Notes: a model not told the origin generated them from the letters alone. Shown: positions 1-11,109, counted from the stretch's first letter. The stretch: 64,000 bases of DNA from Nectonema munidae (GCA_030549495.1 JAUIRK010000278.1:974001-1038000); one strand, 5' to 3'. Made by a program: numbers and translations.

Positions 1-1480
1 CCGGTCAATTCGTATTCTGTATAATTAATAATAAATTAGAGGTCTAATTGCCTTGAGGCTGAATTGTCTTTGAAACAAGCGGAATACCTACACACAAATT
101 ATTATTAACATCAATAGGATGGATAGTAGTAGATCAAGGTGTTAGGAGAATAAGAGAGAAAGAATGACTTCAACGCAGCAAAAACAAAAAATGACCAATA
201 TTATTGTGCGCAGTGTTTATACTGCGATGGACACTTTGAAAATGTATACTTCTTGCCATACAAACAGTCACAAAAAAGGAGTGTGTTAAAATGCAAAACC
301 TTTAATTTAACTCTTCTGGCTTTTCTTGAATCCTATTGGCTAATGTGACATTTACTTCTACTTCTTCTCTGCCCATAATATGTGTATCGTTGTTATATTG
401 TAAAAATTAAGTGAATTGTTTCGAAAGCAACACGTGGTCGCATTATCGCGAGTAAAAATATGGATTGTGAACAGATAAAGAGGTCTAAATCCTGAATAGG
501 AGCTGGTCGCTTTAGATTAGAGGAGCTAAAATCTGTCAAAAGATAGGAAAATATTGGGACTGTAAGAAAATGGTCACAATAGCAAGCGGTCCGTTTTAGG
601 GAGTTGTCGCTTAGTCGGACTCTATTGTATTATATTCTTCCTCAAAACATATGTATAAAAAACATGAATATATTATGGCTCCAATAAAATGATTTTAGTA
701 AATCATGTCCTATTTCAATACCGATTTTGGTAACTAAGAGTGCACGATTTCTACTTTGTTGCTGTTTAAAGTTTGGATTTTCATTAAATTTTATTTTAAG
801 TTCTGTATGTTTTATCTTTTGTATATTATCGAAAGTAAATTGCATCTTCGTATTCTAAACCATAAAGCATATTGAAATTTAAATCAAAAATGGAAAAAAT
901 TATCTGAACTTTTCAAAAAATTGTAAAATATTTTTACTTATGGATCTGAATTTTTGAAAAATGAGAGATTCTCTCATTTTTAATTTCATAATTTAAAGAA
1001 AACTCGAAACAAAATGAAAGAAATGCCAAAAAATTAACATTTTAATAATTTATCTTCACTTTAAGTCTGTAATTTTACTGAAATCCAAACTTCAAACAGC
1101 GACAAATGTAGAAATATACAACTTTTAGTTAAAACAATTAACTTATTTAGATTCATCACAGCAAACACTACCAAAATCGGTGTTGAAGTCACTTCTATCT
1201 TTTAGATCAATTTTTTAATATAGATAGATAAAAGAATTTGACTCCTCGATGCTCGCATATAAATAAGATGATTGAAAAACGTGCTCTTCGACTCTTACAA
1301 TGAAAGATGGAATTGATTCATATAGATATAGCGAAACTCAAGATGATCTATTGAGGCAGTGCTTACTCTCAGAAACCGCCATGACATTTTTCATCAAAAT
1401 GAAAAAATGATTCTTTTTTTTCAATAATAATCTTTCCTCTCTTGATTATCATAATTTTCTTAATAATCTTTCCTAGAGAT
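1..1480. other. Intergenic, no gene recognised
   Basis: AT-rich sequence without a convincing open frame, RNA gene or repeat structure. The few short frames have no recognisable motif and no good splice context. Confidence 0.5.
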
Positions 1481-1747
1481 CAGGGATTCTTGACCTTTAT
1501 TCTGTCACGGACCTCTTTAAAAAGCTGTTGAAAGCAATGGACCCCCTCCAGAGAAATTTTCACATAGAAGTCATGAAAAAGCTTGCATGCAATTAATATT
1601 TGTACTTGCAAAAAAAGTATACTTAACGTTTTCAGTAAAATGTAAATGAAAGTATATTTATAATTTTAAATAAAAAAATGGTTTATTCAATCTGACGCTC
1701 ATGGACCTCTTGAATCCCATCCATAGACCACAGGTTAAGAATCCCTG
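1481..1747. mobile_element. hAT-type MITE
   Basis: A 267-bp non-coding element bounded by inverted ends: CAGGGATTCTTGACCT on the left and AGGTTAAGAATCCCTG on the right. The second end reads CAGGGATTCTTAACCT when reversed. CAGGG-type ends with 'TTCTTAACCTGTGG' are typical of hAT elements. The flanking octamers CTAGAGAT and TTATAGTT agree at only about half their positions, so the 8-bp target duplication is decayed or absent. No transposase remains inside. Confidence 0.65.
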
Positions 1748-2217
1748 TTATAGTTGGTGTTATGTGGTTCAGCACGCTGGACGCTTCTTTAAGGTTTGCC
1801 ATATTAAGAAGTCTTGAGCTCAAATTCAAGTCGAGAAAAATAATTTTGGGGAAATTATTTCTAAAAGACACGTTGTCTCAGTGAATTTAAATGTTGACAG
1901 TTTGGAGTGTGTGGGTTAGTCAATTTATTACAATATATAAATAAATTGCTATCCATTTCATATCAATGTTTTTATTCAAACATTACAATAACTAGCAGTC
2001 TAATCACTTAGTCCAAAATTAACGGACACAGTTAACAATTATGGCGAAATGATGTAGCAACCAAATTTGATCTGTAAATCGACGTATGACTTGAAAAATT
2101 TGACTTTATTCACAAAAAATTCTATAATCACTTTTCTCAATTATATTATTAAGATACCGTGTAATATTTTGGAGTATTCTTTTTTGAAAAGGCACAAGCT
2201 TTAGACGAAAGCTTTTT
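1748..2217. other. Intergenic, nothing recognised
   Basis: No supported gene or repeat. The sequence is AT-rich with short, motif-free frames. Confidence 0.45.
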
Positions 2218-2410
2218 AAGTAGGGCGTGAGTAAGGTTGGTTAGATACTGGGTTTCGATGACTCAAGGTCTTCAGTTCGAACCCGCATCAAGCCTGCTTT
2301 CCTCATAGTTCGATACAAGCGGCACAATCAGGCTTTCTCGATGAAAACACCTTAATGTTGCCAGTGCTAGAGAAGCCTATTGCATCTTTCATCGTAAGAT
2401 TCGAAGATTA
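2218..2410 (+). mobile_element. tRNA-derived SINE
   Basis: A polymerase III style head is visible. An A-box-like stretch (GTAAGGTTGGTTAGATAC, about 2231-2248) is followed about 30 bases on by a B box (AGTTCGAACCC, 2274-2284). About 125 bp of GC-richer unrelated body follows. No tRNA acceptor stem or anticodon loop can be formed, so this is not a working tRNA gene. Two related heads lie near 4.1 and 18.1 kb. Confidence 0.55.
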
Positions 2411-2419
2411 CATTTTTCA

Positions 2420-3734
2420 ATTATTTTTTAAATAATAAAAAAATATTTATCTGTCGAATAAAGAAATATATTTTTTAGTTGCTTTTTGGATTCTTCAGTA
2501 TATAAAAGCAATCTCAAAAATGTTAAATATGCTTGTTCTTTGTCTTGAGGTTATCTTGTTAAATTTTTGCGAAATCCCGGATTACTTACAAAATGGACTA
2601 TTAGAAAAGTTTACTTTGGTTGACCTAATATCTTGGACTTCTTTTACACAAATCGTATAAAATAAGATAATTTACGTGTTTTAGAATTGGTGCTATTAAA
2701 CCAAAAGTTGAGTTTATTGACTTTTAATTTCTTCATTTAAATTGTGTGTGAACCCTAACATAACTTTTAGAAACAATACGCTATGTCAAAAACGAAGTGG
2801 TTCTCACATTCTCTAATTTAATTTTTGGGATATTCTTATTTTCCCGAAATTCACGAAAATATAACTCGCAAGTATGCCAATCTGAAACTTCAGCAGAGAA
2901 AAAATAAGTGTAACATATGAAGATAATTTTGAGAATATATGATCCCCAAAAATTCTTGATTTGCAGTGGATGGAAAAGGGAATTTCTTTGTTAAAAAATT
3001 GCAAAAATAAAACAGCTAAAATTTGAAGAAATAGTAAAATACTTTGAATGTAGAAATGCAATTGTAGAAGAAAGCATAAAACACTTTGTAAGCATTGTAA
3101 ATAACTAAAACACTTGATTTTCATCATATGTTTCCTATTTATCATATTCCTTATTTCCTCTTTTATAAAAGTTCATTATATTTATTGTATTCTTTTTTTA
3201 AAGTTTTTGGAAATTCTCCCAAATGAAGTCAACTAAACCAGAGAGGAGAGGTGGGGTCAAGAATGTGACAAATGGAAAGTGAAAAAAATTAGTCGTCGTC
3301 GTCATATGCAACGACCCCTACCCATTGCAATAGATGATGAAGTTATAGTATCCTCGGTTATAGTAAAAGTCGCTTTCTACGAGCCAAACAACAGTTCTTA
3401 CTATAGTCTTACAATAGGTCTTACTGCATATACAATATGATATATTTTAGCACGTCTCTCGTTCAAAAATCTAGAGCCCTAAACAAAAAGGCATAAAGAT
3501 TAAAAGCTTTGAAGCTGAGTGCTTCTTTGTTTACTTTTTGAATATGAAGGATTTGTTTACTGCATCTCATCATAGTCTCCATCACACATCTGTAAAAAAA
3601 TATATAATTTGATTGACAAGTAATGGTATGTGGGCGTAGAGAGTGTTCACAAAATAATGAAAAAGATCTAAAGAGTGGAAAGATGGTGACGAAATGAGAT
3701 ATCATAACTTGTAAACAATTCAAAGGGGATCAAC
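2420..3734. other. Intergenic, no gene recognised
   Basis: No supported coding region. The longest frames, on the minus strand around 2.8-3.1 and 3.46-3.72 kb, are rich in F, L, I and S and look like chance translations of AT-rich DNA. Confidence 0.45.
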
Positions 3735-3990
3735 AATTTTCATGGACGTTCCTCGCACACTCGTATTCTGCTTTCTATGGTGAAGGAAAAGGCGCGCGCT
3801 TTTCTCTTTTTCAGGAACGGACGATGCTGATCTACTTCATCACATCGTCACTGGAATCACGTGATCCTGATGAAAGTGAGCTTACTATACTTTTCCCTTC
3901 CTGCTCCATCTGTATCGGATTCGTTTATTTCATTCGAGATTCTTCCATCTTTCTTTACTCTGGGTAAACGTTTTCATTTTTCTTTCGCAA
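3735..3990. other. CpG-containing, GC-richer island
   Basis: A short stretch that contrasts with its AT-rich surroundings. It holds several CpG sites (a GGCGCGCGC run near 3791), C/T-rich tracts and TCACGTGATC. It could be a promoter or 5' leader, but no adjoining exon could be recognised. Function unknown. Confidence 0.2.
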
Positions 3991-4084
3991 GCATCCCTTC
4001 ACTGGCCGCACGATTTTTCCATATTTCATTGTCCTAACTTTTGTTGATTTCTTAGTCTCCCAGTGTAATGATGATGAACCATAT

Positions 4085-4200
4085 GTAGTAAAAAAGCCCT
4101 AGTGTGGTATCGATCCAGTCGGTCTGGGTTCGATTCCTGATCGTGACTATCCCTAGAATCTGTCCACGATTATTCTTCACTTGGATGCGATATCGACAAT
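4085..4200 (+). mobile_element. tRNA-like SINE head
   Basis: It contains a good B box (GGGTTCGATTCC, about 4127-4138) after an A-box-like AGTGTGGTATCGATCC. The segment is GC-richer than its surroundings. No closing acceptor stem is seen, so a SINE remnant is more likely than a tRNA gene. Confidence 0.4.
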
Positions 4201-4810
4201 TAATATATTTTATTGTTTTTAGATGAATTCACATTTTTTAAGTTAAATCCACTTGAATTCTTTATTTCAAAGAGGATTTTTTGATTTTAAGTATTAATAA
4301 AGTTAAAAGATGTTGTTTATTTGAATTTTTGTGTAAACTTTATTTTTAACTTTTTGTGTTTTTCATTATGCCAAAATTTTGGTTGTGTGTTTAGTTAACC
4401 GTTCTTTAAATTAGTCGATAACAACGGCCTGGGGTCGAGACAGTTCTCTAGGGCTTGAAAGTGAGCGCCGGCCCTAAAGGAAAAAATAGAAATATTCTTG
4501 TTAAAATGTGAAATTAAGCTATGATCAAATGCCCACTACCCTAGTAGGTATAGCGTGGGTTTAACCTTAGTCTCTGCACGCATATTTCCCTGAAAACAGG
4601 TCCAATATATGCATATTGCATAAATATCTATAGTAGGGACGTGCCCGGACATTTGGCCGACAGACATCTGACCGAATGGACATTTAGCCGACGTACATTT
4701 GGCCGAACAGACATTTGACCGAACGGACATTTGATCGAATAAACATTTAGAATAGATTTTAGAACAAACATTTAGTATAGTTAAAATATTGTTAGTTTTA
4801 GTATAGTTAG

Positions 4811-7586
4811 AGGGTTGCCAGATTTCAAATAAAAAATCGGGACACTTGTATGACAGAATAATGTTAAGTTTATTACTAATAAAAACTAATTATTATTAAA
4901 TTATCAATATAAATAATTTTAAACAAATGAATTTTTTGGTGACACACAAACTTGTTTTGATAAAATTGGGTTTAAACTTGACTAATTGTAACGTTAAATA
5001 TTTATAAAATCTTATTGTATAGGTGTAATTTAATTTTGAAAAAAATTTGTACAACATGAATAAAAAAATGCATATTTTATTTGAAAGTAACTTAAAATAA
5101 CAAAAAAATTACAATGAATTATTTACTTGAATATCACTTATTATTTATGCTTCAATTATATTTTTTTGAAGATTTTGCACTTTTTAATAAGGCTTTGTTT
5201 CCTAACACATACCAATAAAATTCTTTACAACTGAAATTAAAGTTCCATTTACATTGCAGGATAGCTTCTATAGAATCTACATCCAATTTGTTTCTCTCAT
5301 CAGTCCACTGAAATTTCATGAGTGAAAATAAACGTTCAACATTTTCATTATGGGCTGGAATGCTGAAAAAATATTCGCACAAAACCAACAATTCTGAGTA
5401 TTGTTCTTGAAATTCAATCTTCATGAGATTACAAACCCACCTTTCGTGGCATATTTTCATTTTCCACTCATAAGTTTTGACTTCAATCTCTTCAGCAAGA
5501 AATTTTTTGAAGACGGACCACTGATAAAAAAGTTTGCTGTCATCAATTATACCTTTGTTTTTCAACACTAGACAGGATGATTGCACTTGTTCCCATGTTG
5601 GAATAGTATTTAATAACATCCATGAAAAACTTTCAAAATGTTTAATAGATGAAACCCATTTAATAAGATAGTTGTAACAAATGGCATAATAATTATTGAC
5701 TTCATACAGAAATTTTATTTTATCATGTGATGAGACATTTTCATTGTTGATACAACTCTTTACAGAAAGAGGAACAAATTTTTCATCCATTCTTTCTCTC
5801 ATAACATCAATGATTTCATTCAGGCAACCGAGAACTTCAATAACACTGTTATTTCTTTTTCAATTTTCATAATTCTGCTGCTGAAAACAAAATTAAGACT
5901 ATGAACAAAATATAGGTAAGCTTCACTAAGAGGATTATTGAAAAATTCTAGAATAATTTTAGGTGCCATTTGTTCAGAAAAGAAATAGGATTTAAGGGCT
6001 TCAATAATTTTATGATTCTTTCAACTGCTTTATTCAGAGAAAGCCAACGAGTTTTAGAATGTGAAAGAACTGAGGAATACTCAACATCAACAAACTCACA
6101 AAAATCGTTAAGTTTTCCACTTCTAACAGTATAGATACTGAAGTATGAAATTTTTTTAACAACAATTACTTCAATGTTAACCGATAAAACACCAGTCGCA
6201 GTATGAGCAGCATTGTGTAGAATATGTGCTGGGCATCCAATACCTTCTATTGATTGATTCATGCTTTCTTTCAGTTTTGCAAACACATTATTTGTACCTT
6301 TGCGTAAACATCCACCAAAATTTGTATTAGTATTGTCTCCACAAAAAGCTATGCATTTTTTCTTATCCAGTCCTGACTCGACAAGATTTTCTTTGCAAAA
6401 TGTAACTATTGTGTCCGAAGTCTCATTCGGTAAACATTTTACTCTTAGCAACTTTATCGTGAGACCAACATCACGAGAAAAATATTGTACAATCAAAGGA
6501 AATACTTTTTCAGCATTATGATAGCTTGCATCGGTAGATATGCCGAAAAAAGAAGAATTATTTATATTTTTCACAATTTCGGTAATAGAATGTGGTGCCA
6601 AAACGTTTTTGATAATTGCAGTGTATTTTGTTCTACCATTTGAAAATTTGGTTGCAATTTCGGAGTCTGCAAACAACATTGGTAGGATTACATTGGTACA
6701 GTCGTTTGAACTGAAAGACATGTGGTGACGAACAGTATGAAAAGCCATGACTATTTCTGCCGCTATTATTTTATTTTCGTCATCTGTGTTTTTTTTAATT
6801 AAAAAGTTTGTTATTGTACTGCACTCTTTTGATGTTGAAGATATATAACATTTGTGTTTTTCGGATCCGATGTGCTTCTTGATGTCATTTTGTCCACCAT
6901 GTTCAATACTAAATGTGCAGTTACATAAATCACATTTGGCTTCAAAACAGCTTGTTGTGCGCTTGACAAATGACCATTCGCTGGAATATTCATGACGAAA
7001 TTTACACTTACGTTTAGGCATTTTAAAACAGATTAGTAAAAATCTAAAAAAAACAAAAAAAGATGTAAGAATACAAAAAATGAGAATTAAAATCGTGATA
7101 TTCACTTGATTGAATGTACATATTCGAGTATAGGCTCCTATATAAACCATATAAAAAAGTTATACATAGACTTTTACTGATTACTAATTAATCTTTTAAT
7201 AAATTACTCTTGTAAACATGACATACTAACTAATCAATGTACATATATACATGTATAATAAAGTTTGAATTCACACGTTTTTTGGGTTATTATAAAAAAA
7301 TGAAGTTTGAAACCATATCAAAATGTAGTTACTAGACTTACGTGCTTATATTTAATATTTCACATATGTAATTTCGATTTTTTTTTAATAAATATCTTTT
7401 TTTTCTATAAAAAATGATATGATAAAAAAATTAAGTTTAAAACTAAAAATTTCATAATTCTAGTTTTTTTTCAATGGAGGCTAAAATTGGGACAAATGGT
7501 GTCCCCTAGTTGTGCATTCGGGACGCGGGACAAAATAACATAAATCGGGACAATTCCCGAAAAATCGGGACGTCTGGCAACCCTTT
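4811..7586 (-). mobile_element. hAT DNA transposon nested in foldback
   Basis: A 2.8-kb element with short terminal inverted repeats AGGGTTGCCAGA, followed by subterminal 'AATCGGGAC' motifs on both sides. It carries one transposase on the minus strand. Near-identical 13-base stretches (TTAGTATAGTTAG on the left, TTAGTACAGTTAG on the right) abut the ends. They exceed the usual 8-bp hAT duplication, which is explained by insertion into an array of such units. The element clearly inserted after the foldback element was in place. Confidence 0.85.
5152..7021 (-). pseudogene. hAT transposase (BED finger type), frame-broken
   Basis: Cut-and-paste transposase of the hAT superfamily. From the ATG at 7021 the protein opens with a BED-type zinc finger (CDLC, then HIGSEKHK). 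The RNase H-like core follows: FFGISTDAS with the first aspartate, IAFCGDN with the second, a CPAHILHNAAH motif and SKTRWLSL. The first open frame ends at 5948. The C-terminal part reopens at 5802-5152 and carries the hAT dimerisation signature (NENVERLFSLM, then WTDERNKLD). The bases between, 5803-5947, still read as related protein in other frames, so at least two frame breaks separate the parts. The copy is otherwise well preserved, with the catalytic residues visible, which suggests recent loss of activity. A longer upstream frame to 7150 exists, but the hydrophobic extension is probably not translated. Confidence 0.85.
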
Positions 7587-8394
7587 AGTACAGTTAGAAT
7601 ATTGTTAGTTTTAACGTTAGTTTTAACGTTAGTGTTAGCATAGTTAGAATATTGTTAGTCTTCGAGTTGGTGTTAGTATAGTTAGAATATTGTTAGTGTT
7701 AGTATAGTTAGAATGTTGTTAGTTTTAGAGTTAGATTTAGCATAGTTATTATTCTAACTATGCTAACACAAACGTTAAAACAATATTCTAACTATACTAA
7801 CACCAACTCGAAGACTAAAAATATTCTAACTATACTAAAACTAACTCTAACAATATTCTAACTATACTAACACTAACAATATACTAACTATGGTAACACT
7901 AACGTTAAAACTAACAATATTCTAACTGTACTAACACCAACTCTAACTATACTAAAACTAACAATATTTTAACTATACTAAATGTTTATTCTAAATTCTA
8001 AAATCTATTCTAAATGTTTATTCGATCAAATGTTCGTTTGGTGAAATGTCCGTTCGGTGAAATGTCTGTTCGGCCAAATGTACGTCGGCTAAATGTCCAT
8101 TCGGTCAGATGTCTGTCGGCCAATTGTCTTTCGGCTAAATGTCCGTGTACCCGTAGGGGGGGACACAACTTTTTGAAACTTCACAACCTTGTGTTATTTT
8201 CTGATGAATTTTTTCATGAAAACAACAAAAAAAAGCTTTTTATCGTTAAATCTTCAAAAAAGTTCACGCATGACTAGCCATCTTTTTAAAGTTTTCATGT
8301 GTTTTGAATTTATTATTTTTATTGAAAAATTATGAAAGAAAAAAAAATAAAGTTTGAAGTGAGAAGAGTCGTTAGAGGCGAGAAAGCGTAATGA

Positions 8395-8643
8395 ATGACA
8401 AGTTTACTTTTGATGGCTGTTGAATCCAATAGGTTGTCAAACATTTTAGAGCCTTCTCATATGGTTGTAAAGCTCTGTAAAATTCTCCACATTGAAAGTT
8501 TGATCACTGAACCAGTAATCTGCCCAAGCATATTATATAAAATAACAAATCGATTGCAAATTTTCTCTTGTTTCTGGCAACAAAAAATATGCAAGAAGAG
8601 CTCAAATGGCTTGCGAATTCCATCTGACCTTTCGGAATTTTAT
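8395..8643 (+). CDS. Candidate host exon, unknown protein
   Basis: An 83-codon open stretch from an ATG just after stops, ending at a strong splice donor (TAT|GTGAGTTAC at 8643/8644). The predicted peptide is alternately hydrophobic and polar (SLLLMAVESNRLSNILEP near the start, PSDLSEFY at the end) and is less biased than chance AT-rich translations. This suggests a helical domain. I do not recognise the family. No partner exon was identified downstream before the GPCR. It could be a first exon of a plus-strand gene or a chance frame. Confidence 0.3.
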
Positions 8644-8699
8644 GTGAGTTACATACTTTTTTTCGATGAAAAATTTAAATGCATTCACTAAACGAAATA

Positions 8700-9314
8700 A
8701 AAATTTCATGTCATCTCTTCAGCCACCAAGATCACTAATCACATATGTTGCGTTGTAATATCTTCTATTATAAATATAAAGGTCTTCTTATGAAATGCCT
8801 GTATAGACTTTTGGTTGGATTATGTTATCCATGCAGTTTATTCTTATTTTGAAGTTCTTTAAAACAACAAATCATGATGTATTGAACAAATAAGAACTTA
8901 TTTTTAGTTCTCATGACTAAACTTCTTTTAAGTTAGTTTGAATATCTAGTTTTTTATATAGGCATTCAAAAATAGAGCTTTTTTGCTGTGCGATAATGCA
9001 TTGACCAAATCGCCAATAATGTGACGAGAACTGTGACCTCCGCGCTCCAGCATTGCAAGCTGGCTATTCCGTTTGAAGAATCAACTTTTGGAAGTTCAAA
9101 TATTGTCATGACTTATGCGAGGTTTCATAAGCCATCTCTGAATGACACTTTTAAAATTTCTATTTGGTAATAATCTTAAAAGTTGAAACTGATTCCAATA
9201 GTGAGACTATTTTTTATGTTTGGAAGATTATTTGAACGCGCACAACTGTCCCCTCTGTAATATTACCGCAGTAGCCACTGACTATGCACCAACTATGGGG
9301 CATATTTTATTGTG
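8700..9314. other. Intergenic, no gene recognised
   Basis: No coding signature or repeat structure is visible. Confidence 0.4.
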
Positions 9315-9500
9315 TGGAAATAAAAAGTAAAAGTTTTATTCAAAATAAGTTCTAACAAAATTTATTTTCGACCTCTCTGGTCTTCTTAAGATAAACACAA
9401 CCTTTAAAAGCATTTAGCGTTTTTGTTTATCTGAACAAGACTGGAGTGGTCCAAAATAAATTTTGTTAGAAATTATTTTGAATAAGTTTACTTTTTTCCA
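9315..9500. mobile_element. Hairpin MITE (almost fully palindromic)
   Basis: A 186-bp sequence whose two halves, about 83 bases each, are inverted near-copies. It begins TGGAAATAAAAAGTAA and ends TTACTTTTTTCCA. It carries matching inner blocks such as TCTAACAAAATTTATTTT and GTCTTCTTAAGATAAAC against its diverged partner. It has no coding capacity. No clear target duplication was found. It sits about 360 bp upstream of the receptor exon. Confidence 0.75.
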
Positions 9501-9508
9501 TCTTGAAC

Positions 9509-9766
9509 ATGGTGTCTACTACAGATACAGCGCACGATCTATATGAGGTAGAAGATAACGTTGAGCGAGAAAGGACTTCAATAGGCCAAAACAGCTTTAT
9601 CTACACTTATGAAATTTCTCGAAGAACACAGCCGTTATCAACTAGTTCATTTAGACTACTAGGGACATCCAAAAATTCTCAAGAAGTCATTGCTGATTCA
9701 ACTAAAAGAGCGTGCTCAATTTTTAAACCTTTTTTAAAAACAATGGGGCCGATAGGTATTTCTTAA
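9509..9766 (+). CDS. Small ORF upstream of receptor, unknown
   Basis: An 85-codon frame that starts right after the hairpin MITE and is rich in S, T and E. No motif is recognised. It could be an upstream exon or leader of the adjacent receptor gene or a chance frame. A GT-AG pair follows (GATAG|GTATTTC and CGCTCTTAG), but the interval would be only about 30 bases and the joined frame soon stops. I therefore do not join it to the receptor. Confidence 0.15.
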   Translation: MVSTTDTAHDLYEVEDNVERERTSIGQNSFIYTYEISRRTQPLSTSSFRLLGTSKNSQEVIADSTKRACSIFKPFLKTMGPIGIS

Positions 9767-9862
9767 ATGTTATTTTCGCTCTTAGAACCTCTACTTTTGA
9801 AGGAAAAGTGCGGAACCACTTGAAGAAGAAGAAGGATAACGGAAGCAAAGTTTCGTTGCGTT

Positions 9863-11008
9863 ATGTATGCGCATCACTACACCTCCTTACTCAGAATGTT
9901 TTGCTTGAAAGATCAAGTGATTCTGATGGCTTCTATATTTGCGTCCTTGGTCACCATCGTCGGAAACATCACTGTGCTGCTCAGCTTTCCGCTGAACAGG
10001 GGCTCGGGCATGTCCATCACCTACTACTGCATCTACCACCTCGCCATAACCGACATGTGTGTCGGCTTCATCTCCATGCCGGTATATACCTTCTCCCTGA
10101 TACAGGAGGTTTGGCCGTTTGGCGCCTTCCTCTGCAAAGTGTGGCTCTCTGCCGACTACTCAATCTCGCTCGTTTCGCAATGCCTCGTCTTCTTGATCAC
10201 GCTGGATCGATTCTGCATGGTCAGGATTCCGATCCAGCACCGCCTCTGGAAAGATCCTATTCGTATCAAGACGATGATCTTCCTCGCATGGATCATTCCC
10301 TTTTCCTTCTTCACTTTCCTCGTGTTCTGCTGGACGTTGATGTTCGGCTCGGACCCCGCACAAGAGAACACTTGTTTTGTGGGATGGGCGAACAACGGCA
10401 TCTTCAACGCCATGCTCATCACAACCTACTTTTGGATTCCATTGACACTCATGCTTTACATGTATGCGAATATTTACAGAATTTCTTACTTTTTGCCGAA
10501 AAAGTGGAACAAAAATATTAAATCTCTTCTCCACTTGAATGAAGTCAAGGAAAATATGAAGGAGCAGAAATTGAAAAGACACAGCATCCTAGCGCATACC
10601 AACTACATCAGCATCAAGGCTCCTCTTGGCAAAGTTGATCATGGAGAAAACGACTCTCTACAATCTCTGGAACACAGCATGAACAAGTGCAGACGAAATT
10701 CGTTGGCAGCTTTCGCAGTTTTAACCAAGCAAAAAAGTGTGAGGAAGTTGAGGGAAATGAAAAGGAACAGGCCTCTGAAGCGAATCACACTCATAATGGG
10801 CGCTTACATTCTGTGCTGGTCTCCGTACCACCTCCTTGAAACGTATCGCTCCTTTTCGCCCGCAAGCATGATAGATGCAAGGATCTACGCACTTTCCTAT
10901 TGGCTCTGCTATATGAACTCAACCATCAATCCTTTCCTTTACGCTGTAGCTAACAAAGACATCAAATTGGCCATGCTTAAAGTCATTTCCTTTGAATGGG
11001 TCATCTAA
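9863..11008 (+). CDS. Muscarinic-like aminergic GPCR
   Basis: Class A G-protein-coupled receptor, 381 codons, in the plasma membrane. Seven helices fit residues 18-42, 52-76, 87-119, 137-160, 181-208, 306-330 and 341-362, with a long basic third loop (209-305). Conserved marks are N35, D64, C91/C171, D98 followed by Y99 (the amine-binding D3.32-Y3.33), W319 and P321, and a TM7 YWLCYMNSTINPFLY block that closely matches muscarinic receptors. Oddities are DRF (115-117) for DRY, leucine at 3.37 and histidine at 6.52, where muscarinic receptors have asparagine at both. The N terminus is very short and lacks glycosylation sites. A good acceptor (CTCCTTACTCAG, ending at 9894) just before TM1 suggests that the true N terminus lies in an unseen upstream exon. 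Likely ligand is acetylcholine or another amine; I infer this and cannot prove it. The tail after TM7 is short and may be continued by splicing. Confidence 0.85.
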   Translation: MYAHHYTSLLRMFCLKDQVILMASIFASLVTIVGNITVLLSFPLNRGSGMSITYYCIYHLAITDMCVGFISMPVYTFSLIQEVWPFGAFLCKVWLSADYSISLVSQCLVFLITLDRFCMVRIPIQHRLWKDPIRIKTMIFLAWIIPFSFFTFLVFCWTLMFGSDPAQENTCFVGWANNGIFNAMLITTYFWIPLTLMLYMYANIYRISYFLPKKWNKNIKSLLHLNEVKENMKEQKLKRHSILAHTNYISIKAPLGKVDHGENDSLQSLEHSMNKCRRNSLAAFAVLTKQKSVRKLREMKRNRPLKRITLIMGAYILCWSPYHLLETYRSFSPASMIDARIYALSYWLCYMNSTINPFLYAVANKDIKLAMLKVISFEWVI

Positions 11009-11102
11009 AATTCTTTTCCCACATTTTGGTCCCTGCAAAAGTATTATTCATTTTTCTAGCAATGCTGGTTCTCTCTTCAAATTTAGGCCATTTTTGATCC
11101 TT

Positions 11103-11108
11103 AATAAA
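11103..11108 (+). promoter_or_regulatory. Poly(A) signal after receptor
   Basis: AATAAA, 95 bp beyond the receptor stop codon and in the right orientation. Such hexamers are common by chance in AT-rich DNA. Confidence 0.4.
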
Positions 11109-11109
11109 A

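Larger units (their letters stand above)
4632..8152. mobile_element. Large palindromic foldback element
   Basis: The two ends are long inverted copies. The left arm is 4632-4810 plus 7587-7748, and the right arm is about 7750-8152. The outer part of each arm is an imperfect tandem array of units such as GGACATTTGGCCGAAC. The inner part is an array built on TAGTATAGTTAGAATATTG and AACGTTAG units. The palindrome centre is near 7749. The left arm is interrupted by a complete hAT element (4811-7586); without it the element would be about 0.75 kb and entirely foldback. No protein of its own is visible, so it is non-autonomous. Outer ends read GGGACGTGCCCGGACA and, reversed, GGGTACACGGACA. Confidence 0.8.

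Noticed and set aside
2218-2300. Possible tRNA gene
   Set aside because: A and B boxes are present, but no acceptor stem or anticodon arm forms; best read as a SINE.
10156-10582. Long minus-strand and alternative plus-strand frames over the receptor
   Set aside because: They are shadows of the GPCR coding frame; only that frame carries receptor motifs.
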